Position numbers and translations under genes: made by a program
Notes under the pieces: generated by a model
Told to the model about the DNA's origin: nothing
The model's database searches: none
What the model saw: only the letters and a program-made list of their open reading frames with translations
NCBI GenBank assembly: GCA_011390755.1
Contig: JAABRU010000015.1
Span: forward strand, 1 to 59,340
DNA: 59,340 bases
Direction: 5' to 3'
DNA from: Desulfobacteraceae bacterium
GTDB taxonomy: Bacteria; Desulfobacterota; Desulfobacteria; Desulfobacterales; Desulfococcaceae
Shown: positions 19,624-27,586 of the stretch, in pieces
Layout: every line of letters begins with the position of its first letter
How positions within the stretch are numbered: position 1 is the first letter of the stretch

Positions 19624-21420
19624 TCAGATTTGATGAATGCTCAGCCAGTATTCCAGCACTGCCATCTGCCACAGACGGGAACCCCGCAGGGGAGTAATAT
19701 GGGAATCCGGGTTTTCCAGTACCCGGCTGACATATTCCCGTTTGAAAATCTCTCTTTCTCTCACCGCGGGCGCTCGGAGGATTTCCCGCACAAAATCCAG
19801 ATAGGGACCCCGGAAATATTTGAGCACCGGCACGGGAAAATATCCTTTGGGCCGGTCAATGACTTCGGAGGGGATGACATCCCGGCCAATGGCTTTCAGG
19901 ATATATTTTCCGCCTTCTCTGACCTTGTATTCCGCAGGCACTTTTGCCGCACATTCCACCAGGCAGTGATCCAGAAAGGGAACCCGTGCCTCCAGTCCCC
20001 AGGCCATGGTCATATTGTCCACCCGTTTGACCGGGTCATCAATGAGCATGACCGTGGTATCCATGCGCAGGGCCTTGTCAATGGCCGCATCCGCACCGGG
20101 TCCGGCAAAATGCTCCTGAATGAATTTCCGGCTGTAATCCTGTGAAACATAACGGGGATGCACCGCATGGGCAAATTCCTCATGGGGACCGTCTGTAAAT
20201 ACGCGGGCATAGTCTTCTGCAGGATTTTTGCTCTGCATCAGGGGCGGATACCAGTGATAACCGGCGAAAACCTCGTCGGCCCCCTGTCCGCTCTGCACCA
20301 CTTTGAGATGACGGGATACTTCACGGCTGAGCAGATAAAAACCGATGCAGTCGTGACTGACCATGGGTTCGCTCATGGCACGGACGCAGTTTTCCAGAGA
20401 AGAGAGAACTTCCCCGGAGTCCACCCGGATCTTGTGATGATTTGTGGCAAAATGATCGGCAATGATATCCGAATATTCAAATTCATCCCCCTTTTCATAT
20501 TCTCCCCCGCTTTTCACCCCTTCAAAACCGATGGAAAAGGTATTGAGTCCGGTCTGACCTGCCTGGGCCAGCAGACCGACCAGCAGACTGGAATCCAGAC
20601 CGCCCGAAAGCAGCACTCCCACGGGAACATCCCCGGTCAGACGCCGCTGCACGGCTCCTTCCAGTTCATAGCGGATGCGTTCTTTCCAGTCTTCCCGGCT
20701 GTATTTCTCTTCTTCACTGTCGCGCAGAAAATCCAGCTGCCAGTAGTTTTCTTCACAGATACTGCCGTCGGCCTCCAGTGTCATGATTGTGGCCGGGGGC
20801 AGTTTGCGGATGTCTTTGAAAATGGTCCGGGGCGGGGGAACAATGGAATGAAAACTCATATAAAAATGCAGGGCAACCGGATCAAGATCCTGTTTTGTTC
20901 CCTCTTCTGTCTCTTCCGCTTTTACCAGCGCGGGCAGGGAGGAAGCAAAAGAGAAATGATCCGCTTTCATTGTATAATAAAGGGGTTTGATGCCCAGACG
21001 GTCTCTGCCCAGCACCATACGCCCGCTGTCCCGGTGCCGGATGGCAAAGGCAAACATGCCGTTGATACGGTTCATCGCCTTTTTTCCCCATGCATGGTAT
21101 GCCTTGAGCAGCACTTCGGTGTCCCCGTCTGAAAAAAAACGGTATCCTTTGGCTTCCAGTTCTTTCCGGATTTTTTTATAATTATAAATGGCACCGTTAT
21201 AAACTGCGGACAGCCCCAGTTCACTGTCGGTCATGGGCTGCTGTGATTTTTCACTCAGATCGAATACTTTCAGACGGCGGTGACCCAGACCGGTGTTTCC
21301 CTGCACCAGCATTCCCCGGGCATCCGGCCCGCGGGATGCCATAATTTTCATCATGGTTTCAATTGACTGAACTGAAACATCGTGGTCGGAAAAACGCACA
21401 ATGCCGCATATGCCGCACAT
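19624..21420 (-). CDS. asnO: N-acetylglutaminylglutamine amidotransferase (asparagine-synthetase family)
   Basis: 598 residues. An N-terminal class II glutamine amidotransferase begins with the nucleophile Cys2 in MCGICGIVRFS, with SRGPDARG and YNGAIYNYKK. The C-terminal synthetase domain has the ATP pyrophosphatase loop VLLSGGLDSSLL. It amidates N-acetylglutaminylglutamine to the compatible solute NAGGN, known from halotolerant proteobacteria. AAAGGAG precedes ATG 21420. It is the first gene of a three-gene leftward operon (23 bases to ngg, then the overlapping M42 gene). The set implies a saline habitat. Confidence 0.9.
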   Translation of the reverse strand: MCGICGIVRFSDHDVSVQSIETMMKIMASRGPDARGMLVQGNTGLGHRRLKVFDLSEKSQQPMTDSELGLSAVYNGAIYNYKKIRKELEAKGYRFFSDGDTEVLLKAYHAWGKKAMNRINGMFAFAIRHRDSGRMVLGRDRLGIKPLYYTMKADHFSFASSLPALVKAEETEEGTKQDLDPVALHFYMSFHSIVPPPRTIFKDIRKLPPATIMTLEADGSICEENYWQLDFLRDSEEEKYSREDWKERIRYELEGAVQRRLTGDVPVGVLLSGGLDSSLLVGLLAQAGQTGLNTFSIGFEGVKSGGEYEKGDEFEYSDIIADHFATNHHKIRVDSGEVLSSLENCVRAMSEPMVSHDCIGFYLLSREVSRHLKVVQSGQGADEVFAGYHWYPPLMQSKNPAEDYARVFTDGPHEEFAHAVHPRYVSQDYSRKFIQEHFAGPGADAAIDKALRMDTTVMLIDDPVKRVDNMTMAWGLEARVPFLDHCLVECAAKVPAEYKVREGGKYILKAIGRDVIPSEVIDRPKGYFPVPVLKYFRGPYLDFVREILRAPAVREREIFKREYVSRVLENPDSHITPLRGSRLWQMAVLEYWLSIHQI

Positions 21421-21440
21421 ATAAAGACTCCTTTGCCTGG

Positions 21441-21772
21441 TAGTGGGTTAAATCCCTTGATTCAGTTCCCCTCCCCCGGCGGGATGGGTCAGGGGAGGGG
21501 GAAACAGCGCCTGATTTTTCCACCCTCCCCCTGCCTCAAGGGACAATGCTGCTGCCTTACGGTCGGAGGAGTGCCGAACTTACAGTCTGGCAGGCTGAAA
21601 TTATTTAGAAAAAGACGTGCTAAACTGTAAGTTCACTCCGGGGGTGCTAAACTGTAAGTTCAGCACTCCGGGGGACGTGCTAAACTGTAAGTTCAGCACT
21701 CCGGGGCGCCTTCAGTCAACAGCATTGCCCTCAGGGGAGAGGGGAGACCTTATCAAGGGATTTGACCCACTA
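21441..21772. repeat. R2 element with type-b hairpin, interrupted by R1; local triplication
   Basis: R2 arms are TAGTGGGTTAAATCCCTTGA and TCAAGGGATTTGACCCACTA. Inside, type-b hairpins surround an R1 (21544-21727). The R1's right half contains three tandem copies of a GTGCTAAACTGTAAGTTC unit (near 21617, 21644 and 21677) where other copies have one. Left and right flanks of the inner R1 are CCTCAAGGGA and CCCTCAGGGGA. A 90-bp sequence at 21799-21888 (GACAGTTGAAGCAAATTT core) recurs at 25925-26012. Confidence 0.7.
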
Positions 21773-21927
21773 GCCTTTGCTTGTTATACTGATCCAATTT
21801 TGGTTTTTCCAAAAACAGACACAAAATCTTATAACATGTCCGCCAAACAGTTGCGGTTGACAGTTGAAGCAAATTTCGTGCCTGAAAAAACCTAAATTGG
21901 AATAGTATAGAATGATAATGATAAAAA

Positions 21928-22332
21928 TCAGACAAATTCAAGAAAGGCTTCTGCCTCCTCGTATTCCTGATGATTTTCCTCTTTGGCTTTTTCCGGATCA
22001 GATACCCATTTGAAGGCCCGGATTTTTTTGCTTTCCGATACGGGAAGGGCGCAGCTTTCGGATTTCGGGAACTGCCCTTCCGAAGACTGATAGCGCGTAA
22101 TCACAGCTTCTTCCGGGAAATTGACAATTTCAACTATATCTTCCACATATACCGATACAATCCCTGTAAACAGGGGGTCTTTCTCTTCTTCCCTGAGATA
22201 CACTATCCGATCCCGGAATTTTTCCAAAGCCTCTGTGGGATTTTCCGCACGGGCCATACAGGTAAAATATCCGTGCCGGGCTTTCCGGTCCGACCGCATT
22301 TCGTCAAAAGAAAAATGTCCTGAATATAACAT
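21928..22332 (-). CDS. Hypothetical soluble protein
   Basis: 134 residues, preceded by AAGGAGG four bases before ATG 22332, so translation is credible. The first half (GYFTCMARAENPTEALEKFRD, then IVSVYVEDIVEI) could be a small alpha/beta fold of ferredoxin-like type; the last 35 residues are highly charged and Glu-rich. No cysteine motif or membrane segment is present. I do not recognise the family and cannot assign a function. It is monocistronic. Confidence 0.6.
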   Translation of the reverse strand: MLYSGHFSFDEMRSDRKARHGYFTCMARAENPTEALEKFRDRIVYLREEEKDPLFTGIVSVYVEDIVEIVNFPEEAVITRYQSSEGQFPKSESCALPVSESKKIRAFKWVSDPEKAKEENHQEYEEAEAFLEFV

Positions 22333-22636
22333 GGTGCCTCCTTCTTACTATTCTGTTCCGAATCCCCAATGTCCGGTATATTTTTTTGCATTCCGGTGTA
22401 ATAATTCATATTGTAATGTAACATATCCGTTGAGAAAAAATCCGGAGTCGGAAAACTGAACCACAGATGAACACGGACGAGCACGGATGAACGGGATTCC
22501 GTAATTCGTGCATATTTACATTACAAATTCATATCCTAATAGCACACAGGTTTTTTGCGCAACCGGCTCCCCAAAGTCGCACAGAAAAGCGGCGCGGGTT
22601 TTGGGGAGTCCGGCATGATGTGATTGTCAGGCAATT
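22333..22636. other. Gene-free stretch with two short repeats
   Basis: It holds GAACCACAGATGAACACGGA followed by a related copy (about 22456-22492), a common dispersed motif, and a GGCTCCCCAAA/TTTGGGGAGTCC inverted repeat (about 22565-22614) downstream of which the next leftward gene ends. I see nothing else. Confidence 0.5.
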
Positions 22637-23119
22637 TTATTTACCTGAGTTAAATTCCTTTTCGGACTTTTCCCAGGCATCCTCAAGGGTCTTATACGCA
22701 TCAGAGAAGCCTTTTTTCATGTGCTCCCATGCATCGGCTGAACTGGTTTTCATGCTGCCGTACCATTCGGCCACCTGATTTCGCTGTTTGCGAAGTGCCT
22801 TAAGGTTTTCACGGGCCTTCCTGCGCGCTGCATCGTTCATTTTGTCCCAGTTTTTATCAATTTCCGCCTCCAGCGCGTCAATACGTTTATCCAGTTTATT
22901 CATGCCGTCTTTTGCTTTTTGAACCGCCTCATCCCTTTTATCGGCAGAATATGAGCCGATAGTCCGGAGCAAATCCTGAGTTTCTTTCTTAACTTCTTCT
23001 ATTGAAGTGCCGGTCGTAACTTCTTCTGCTGAAGTGCCGGTGTTCTCCGTTTGCGCATAGCACAGCGGAGTAAGACCAAGTATACCGATCAGCATCATTG
23101 CACATATCTTTGATTTCAT
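22637..23119 (-). CDS. Secreted coiled-coil protein, sll1863-like
   Basis: 160 residues from ATG 23119, which follows AAGGAG; a longer reading to 23167 adds unlikely residues. MKSKICAMMLIGILGLTPLC with cleavage near CYA-Q is a Sec signal peptide. The mature part is a long helix with heptads (residues about 45-130). Its end, SSADAWEHMKKGFSDAYKTL, matches the closing signature of the cytoplasmic paralogue at 23.3 kb. The N-terminus of the mature chain holds two similar TGTSxEEV units. Periplasmic location and a stress role are inference from the family. Confidence 0.65.
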   Translation of the reverse strand: MKSKICAMMLIGILGLTPLCYAQTENTGTSAEEVTTGTSIEEVKKETQDLLRTIGSYSADKRDEAVQKAKDGMNKLDKRIDALEAEIDKNWDKMNDAARRKARENLKALRKQRNQVAEWYGSMKTSSADAWEHMKKGFSDAYKTLEDAWEKSEKEFNSGK

Positions 23120-23338
23120 TTGTAAGCTCCTTAATTGTCTGTTGTGATAAAATCTCAAAAAAGACACCTTTCTGATGTTTATTCAGGTAAAATCAAATAA
23201 ATTTATATGGTTAAAGTGAATACTTTTGTTCAGCGAAAAATGACAACTTTATATTTTATCAGCTTCAGCTTATTGAAATTACAGATGCCAGGTTTCCAAA
23301 ATGGCATCAGGGTGACGTTTTTGAGTATAATACAATGT

Positions 23339-23626
23339 CTATTTAAATCTTGAAGTTGCTGACTTCACTGCATTACTGAGAGAGTCCCACGCACTGTCAA
23401 TACCTGCTTTAAGGTCCTCCCATCCGTCATCACCGGCCGCCTTAAGCTCTGCGAGTTTGTCGGCGGCAGTTTCACGCATAGACCGCAGTTCTTCGATTTT
23501 TTTGTAGTATTCACGCTGCACATCGGCTTCCGCACTGTCGGCTTTTGCCTTGAGTTTGTCGATCTCCGCACTCCATTCATCCAATTGTGCCTGCAGTTTC
23601 TGCTGGTACGCTTCTTTCATGCTCAT
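23339..23626 (-). CDS. sll1863-type stress-response coiled-coil protein
   Basis: 95 residues, almost entirely one amphipathic helix rich in Lys, Glu and Ala (YQQKLQAQLDEWSAEIDKLK), ending in DDGWEDLKAGIDSAWDSL. The Trp-containing tail is the recognisable family signature. There is no signal peptide. Members of this family are induced by stress in cyanobacteria and accumulate in many proteobacteria; the mechanism is unknown. GGAG precedes the ATG. It lies between a secreted homologue and a PRC-barrel gene on the same strand. Confidence 0.7.
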   Translation of the reverse strand: MSMKEAYQQKLQAQLDEWSAEIDKLKAKADSAEADVQREYYKKIEELRSMRETAADKLAELKAAGDDGWEDLKAGIDSAWDSLSNAVKSATSRFK

Positions 23627-23804
23627 AATTTTTCTCCTGATTTAATAAACGGTTAATAGAAATTTTAGGATGCCAATGTTTCATCTGTTTAAATTTTGAA
23701 AAAATACAATCATGCCTTTTGTGTCTGATCCGGTCATGGTTGTTTCATTTTTTACATAAGCACCTCAGCACCTCCTTTTTTCAATTTCCAACGATTATCC
23801 GGAA

Positions 23805-24578
23805 TTATGGGATATCATGGGGGCGGCCGTAAAAATCATAGCGACGGATTTCAAATACCTGGTTGATGGGCATGGACGGATCATATTCCGGGCTGTTCCG
23901 GACACTTTCACTGTCAATGCTCAGACCCAGTGTCCGATGCTTCCAACTGACATCTTCGATATCTTTCTGATAAACCAGCACTTTTTTTCCGCCGGGCAGC
24001 CAGTTCCGGGTATCCGCCACAATATAACGGATGGCCCATGTTTCATCATCCGCAATCATATCTTCCACATGACCAATACTCTCATCACTTGCACGAATAT
24101 CGTATCCTTTGATTTCCCTTACAGAACGCAGGTGATTTTTCTGATCCGGTTCATTTGCCTGAGCCGGTTCCCTGTTTTCCGGAATTCGTTCCTGCAAAGA
24201 ATGCTGATACAATGCAATGGGATGACCGGACATTCCCCATAATCCGAGATTTCCGTCCCAGTAATAGGGAAAACCAAAATGATCAAACCAGCGTTTTTCA
24301 TATTCACGGGATACCGGCATATCCTTATCCAGGGGAGGACAGTTTTCAATCTGTTTTCTGCTGAGAGCAACATTGAATTTCCGGTTTTTCCGCCCCGGTT
24401 TTCCAAGGGTGATGGGCGAAACCAGTACTTTGCGCCCGGGCAGCCAGTTTCCGGTATCGGCCACCATATAGCGGATTCCCCACTGACGGTCGTCAAAAAG
24501 AAAATCATGACATTTGCCGATTTCGTCATCAGTTCCCCGTAAAGCATATCCGATAATATCTTTCAGACTTCGCAACAT
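23805..24578 (-). CDS. Protein with two PRC-barrel domains
   Basis: 257 residues with a clear internal duplication. Residues about 1-85 (LKDIIGYALRGTDDEIGKCH; WGIRYMVADTGNWLPGRKVL) and about 147-235 (VREIKGYDIRASDESIGHVE; WAIRYIVADTRNWLPGGKKVL) are both PRC-barrel beta folds, joined by a linker. PRC-barrels occur in photosynthetic reaction centre H subunits, RimM and many stress-linked proteins of unknown role. AAGGAGG lies upstream of ATG 24578. Co-directional with the two coiled-coil genes, but with gaps near 180 bases, so it may have its own promoter. Confidence 0.82.
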   Translation of the reverse strand: MLRSLKDIIGYALRGTDDEIGKCHDFLFDDRQWGIRYMVADTGNWLPGRKVLVSPITLGKPGRKNRKFNVALSRKQIENCPPLDKDMPVSREYEKRWFDHFGFPYYWDGNLGLWGMSGHPIALYQHSLQERIPENREPAQANEPDQKNHLRSVREIKGYDIRASDESIGHVEDMIADDETWAIRYIVADTRNWLPGGKKVLVYQKDIEDVSWKHRTLGLSIDSESVRNSPEYDPSMPINQVFEIRRYDFYGRPHDIP

Positions 24579-24709
24579 TTTTATGTACCTCCTTACTTAA
24601 TTTGTATGAAAGTATCCTATATGGAAATGATATTTTAATAAATAATTGAATTTATGTAGATGTATATTGAAAAGACAGTATATGGAGTTTCGGAACAGAG
24701 ATATACGGA

Positions 24710-25003
24710 CAATGCTGCTGACGTAAGAAAAAGCGGAGTGCCGAAGTCTGTAAGTCTGACACTCCGCCGCCCTTAATTCGGGTGTAATTCACAGTTGCTG
24801 GTGAAATTTTAGGCAGTATTTGCCATTCCTTATTGTTCCGGCATTGGCAAATGCTGCCTGCAATCCGTCACCAGCACTCCTGAATTGCACCCCCTTAAGT
24901 GTCTATCCGAAAACCTGTTTTCCGGTGTTTTAAACCCTTACTTCCACCGGGTTTAAAAATCTGTTTCGGAGGTTTTCGGATAGGTTCTAAGTCAACAGCA
25001 TTG
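24710..25003. repeat. R1 element containing type-a hairpin, another palindrome and R6
   Basis: Left arm CAATGCTGCTGACGTAAG (24710) and right arm TCTAAGTCAACAGCATTG (to 25003). Inside, in order: a type-a hairpin (GGAGTGCCGAAGTCTG), a palindrome with arms around GGTGTAATTCACAG and CTGAATTGCACCC, and a full R6 (24903-24984). Three unrelated palindromes are packed within one pair of arms. Confidence 0.6.
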
Positions 25004-25113
25004 GGGCAGGGGGACCGGAAACTGTTTTAGAAAAAAATATACCCATCTGTATTAGAAAAAATACATAATTTCCTGCATGGTAAACAGTATCCCGGAGATT
25101 TATACTGTATAGT

Positions 25114-25248
25114 CAATGCCGTTTCCTTAAGCAAAAAAACTCCCTCCCCCGGCGGGGGAGATGGAGAGGCAACCGTCTGTAATAATATCCTGTTTCGACC
25201 CTCCCCTGCCCCTCCCTCAAGGGAGGGAGTCTTAAGGAAACAGCATTG
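25114..25248. mobile_element. R1 element with type-b hairpin and perfect 10-bp target duplication
   Basis: 135 bp with arms CAATGCCGTTTCCTTAAG and CTTAAGGAAACAGCATTG. Directly flanked by ACTGTATAGT at 25104-25113 and again at 25249-25258. The duplication is direct evidence that R1 is a transposed element. It has landed 15 bases before the Shine-Dalgarno of the next gene. An antisense frame crossing it is not a gene. Confidence 0.88.
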
Positions 25249-25274
25249 ACTGTATAGTTGGAAAGGAGGTGTTC

Positions 25275-25703
25275 ATGGGAGGAATTGATGTTTTTTTCAT
25301 ACTGACTGCAGAATTCACAGTAGCCTTCCTGGTGACCTGTGTATTCGCAATCAGTTTTTATCTTTTTCAGGGAAAAGACATGGCGCACAGACAGTTTGCA
25401 GCACTCTGTATGCTGATATTTCTGGGAACATGGGCCGGCGGAGCCTGGTTTCGTCCTTTCGGCTCCAATTTTGGCAGTATATTCCGCCTGTCTTATCTGC
25501 TTAGCGGGCTTGCTGTTTCCATCCCTGTTTTTCTTTTTTTCCGCAAACCGCCGCCATATGGAAGAAAAGAAACCATTGCATTGCTGGACAAAATGCAGCA
25601 GGAAAAGAAAGTAAGGCGGATGGCAGAAAGATCCGTGTATTTTTATCTGCGTTTTCTGCTGATTTTCCTCGCAGCAGCAATTATCATTCGATATATATAC
25701 TGA
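25275..25703 (+). CDS. Small membrane protein, unknown
   Basis: 142 residues from ATG 25275, with AAAGGAGGT just upstream. Four hydrophobic helices are predicted by eye, at about 6-31, 40-60, 68-88 and 122-140. A basic cytoplasmic-type loop (PPPYGRKETIALLDKMQQEKKVRR) separates helices 3 and 4. No family is recognised. It stands alone, and an R1 element has inserted immediately upstream of its ribosome binding site, which may have replaced its native promoter. Confidence 0.6.
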   Translation: MGGIDVFFILTAEFTVAFLVTCVFAISFYLFQGKDMAHRQFAALCMLIFLGTWAGGAWFRPFGSNFGSIFRLSYLLSGLAVSIPVFLFFRKPPPYGRKETIALLDKMQQEKKVRRMAERSVYFYLRFLLIFLAAAIIIRYIY

Positions 25704-25709
25704 TTCAAT

Positions 25710-25921
25710 TAGGAGTTACGCAGTTGAAACATAAGCCACTGTTTTTATTGACTGTGATTTTTTGGCATACATAGTAAATTCAAATAGTTAAAATTCAACT
25801 GCGTAAGCCCTGTCAATTTTGACGGTCTCGCAGAAAGTCCGAAAATCAGGTTTTGATACATATTAATACTTTGATTTTATTAATAACATTTTTTGAAATT
25901 TGGACTTTTTACCGATTCATC
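25710..25921. repeat. R5 element followed by an R9 element
   Basis: R5 runs from AGGAGTTACGCAGTTGAAAC to TTCAACTGCGTAA (about 25710-25806). It is followed by R9 (about 25819-25919) in reverse orientation, from GACGGTCTCGCAGAAAGTCC to GGACTTTTTACCGATTCATC. Copies of both recur at 39.2 kb, where one is inserted inside the other. The next block, 25925-26012, repeats 21799-21888. Confidence 0.65.
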
Positions 25922-26126
25922 GGTTTTGGTTTTTCCAAAAGCGGACGCAAAATTTTATTATCTGTCCGCCGGACAGTTGCGGTTGACAGTTGAAGCAAAT
26001 TTTGCGCCCGGAAAACCTGCCGCACCGTTTCATTTAAAATTGTGCATGTATTCCGGGAAAAGCATCCGGATGCCGGGTTACGCTTCGCCAACCCGACCTA
26101 CATTGGAATACTTACTATGTGCGACA

Positions 26127-26196
26127 CAATGTCATTGACTTAAGAATCCCCCTCCCACCGGGGGCGGGGGATTTTTTGCTTAAGTCAGTGACATTG
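26127..26196. mobile_element. Minimal R1 element (70 bp) with perfect 10-bp target duplication
   Basis: Arms CAATGTCATTGACTTAAG and CTTAAGTCAGTGACATTG enclose one C-rich/G-rich hairpin. Flanked by ATGTGCGACA at 26117-26126 and at 26197-26206. This is the smallest intact R1 in the window and, with 25114-25248, fixes the duplication length at 10 bp. Confidence 0.88.
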
Positions 26197-26322
26197 ATGT
26201 GCGACATCAGAGAATGTTAAGATGTTCGGGAATTAACTGTCTGGAATTATTGAGTCAGTATTCCGCCTTTATTACATTCTCCGGTGTCCACTATAATAAT
26301 AAATTAAAAGGAGTGATCCTAA

Positions 26323-27243
26323 ATGAACAGAAAAAATCGTATTTTACTTTGCAGTGATCTGGATCGGACGGTGTTACCCAACGGAAAAGAAGAAGAATCC
26401 CCCCCGGCCCGACCCCTGCTCAGAAAAATTGCAAAACAACTGATTCTGGCCTATGTCAGCGGACGGGACCGGCATCTGCTGTCGGATGCCATTTCGGAAT
26501 ACGCGATTCCGGTGCCGGATTTTGCCATCGGAGATGTGGGAACCAGTATTTATACGGTCCGGGAAAAAGCATCCGGCCCGGTATTTGAGAAATGGGAAGA
26601 ATGGGAAAAACGCATTGCAGGGGACTGGAAGGGGATGGATTACCGGGCAGTTTCGGAATTTTTGAAAGATTTGAAAGAGATCCGCCTCCAGGCTCCGGAA
26701 AGTCAGAATACATACAAACTCAGCTATTTCAGTGAGCAGATCAGCATTTTTTCGGACCCCGGGCCTGCTGAAACCCGATGCCGCACGGCCGCCGAACTGA
26801 TCAAAGAAATTGATCAGCGACTGGCGGATCAGGGAGTGAAAGCCAATATTATCTGGAGTGTGGATGATATGAAAGGAGTGGGACTTCTGGACATCATTCC
26901 GGAAAAGGCCACGAAATTTCATGCGGTAAATTTCCTGAAAGAAAAACTGGGAATTGAAGAGAAAAAAGTTGTTTATGCCGGAGACAGCGGAAATGACCTT
27001 CCCGCACTGACCGGCGGTTTACAGGCCGTTTTGGTAAAAAATGCAGCAGAGGAAGTACGGCAGATGGCTTTGGCAGAAGTAAAACGCAAAGGAAATAAAG
27101 AAAAACTCTATCCGGCCCGGGGGAATTTTTTCGGAATGAACGGTAATTATGCTGCGGGTGTACTGGAGGGACTCTGTCATTTTCTGCCGGAAACTGAAAC
27201 ATGGATGAAATCCGGTCTGCAGGAAATTGAAAATGAGGGATGA
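26323..27243 (+). CDS. HAD-IIB phosphatase, sucrose-phosphatase-like
   Basis: 306 residues. HAD motif I is CSDLDRTVLPNG (nucleophile Asp12, acid Asp14). Motif II lies around YVSGRD, and motif III/IV is VVYAGDSGNDLPALTGG. The cap region is of C2/IIB type. The whole chain resembles sucrose-6-phosphate phosphatase-like enzymes, which dephosphorylate sugar-phosphate compatible solutes. No matching sugar-phosphate synthase is adjacent, so the substrate is unknown. The position near NAGGN genes fits an osmolyte role, but this is inference. AAAGGAG precedes the ATG. Confidence 0.72.
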   Translation: MNRKNRILLCSDLDRTVLPNGKEEESPPARPLLRKIAKQLILAYVSGRDRHLLSDAISEYAIPVPDFAIGDVGTSIYTVREKASGPVFEKWEEWEKRIAGDWKGMDYRAVSEFLKDLKEIRLQAPESQNTYKLSYFSEQISIFSDPGPAETRCRTAAELIKEIDQRLADQGVKANIIWSVDDMKGVGLLDIIPEKATKFHAVNFLKEKLGIEEKKVVYAGDSGNDLPALTGGLQAVLVKNAAEEVRQMALAEVKRKGNKEKLYPARGNFFGMNGNYAAGVLEGLCHFLPETETWMKSGLQEIENEG

Positions 27244-27586
27244 CATTTTCCGCAGGAGTGTATTGCATACGCCCGGCGTGAGCGGGCTTCGGGGGCCTAC
27301 ACAGTACGTTGCAGGAGTAACAGAACCCCTCATTCAAAACGTGACAGAAGCCGTATGTATTTCGGAGGAAAACATCAGGGTACCGGGTTACGCTTTGCTG
27401 CCCTGCCCTGCCATTTCAGGTGATTTCCTGAAAAAAATGTAGCGAAGGAGTGCCGGACTGAAAGTCCGGCAGTGCCTGACAGACGGCAGTCCGGTTACAG
27501 ACTTTCCGTTTATGACTCCTGCGGAAGCGCTGCATTCATATTTGGAAATCGCCTTAAGTGAAACAGAACATTATTAACGGTTTTAC
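27244..27586. repeat. Decayed hairpins between HAD and exchanger genes
   Basis: 27255-27315 is a decayed type-d palindrome (GTGTATTGCATACGCCC). GGGTACCGGGTTACGC (near 27379) matches a motif at 26.07 kb. 27448-27560 is a type-a-like hairpin (GAGTGCCGGACTGAAAGTCC) ending in GGAAATCGCCTTAAG. Nothing coding is seen. Confidence 0.5.

Noticed and set aside
18599-19633. 344-codon ORF opposite ngg, and a similar one at 14115-15194 opposite the ATPase
   Set aside because: Antisense to well-supported genes; no ribosome site or domain.
25113-25388. 91-codon leftward ORF
   Set aside because: Created by the R1/type-b insertion and antisense to the membrane protein gene.
25893-26138. 81-codon ORF similar to one at 21617-21895
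   Set aside because: Similarity reflects a shared 90-bp dispersed repeat, not a gene family; both run into other repeats.
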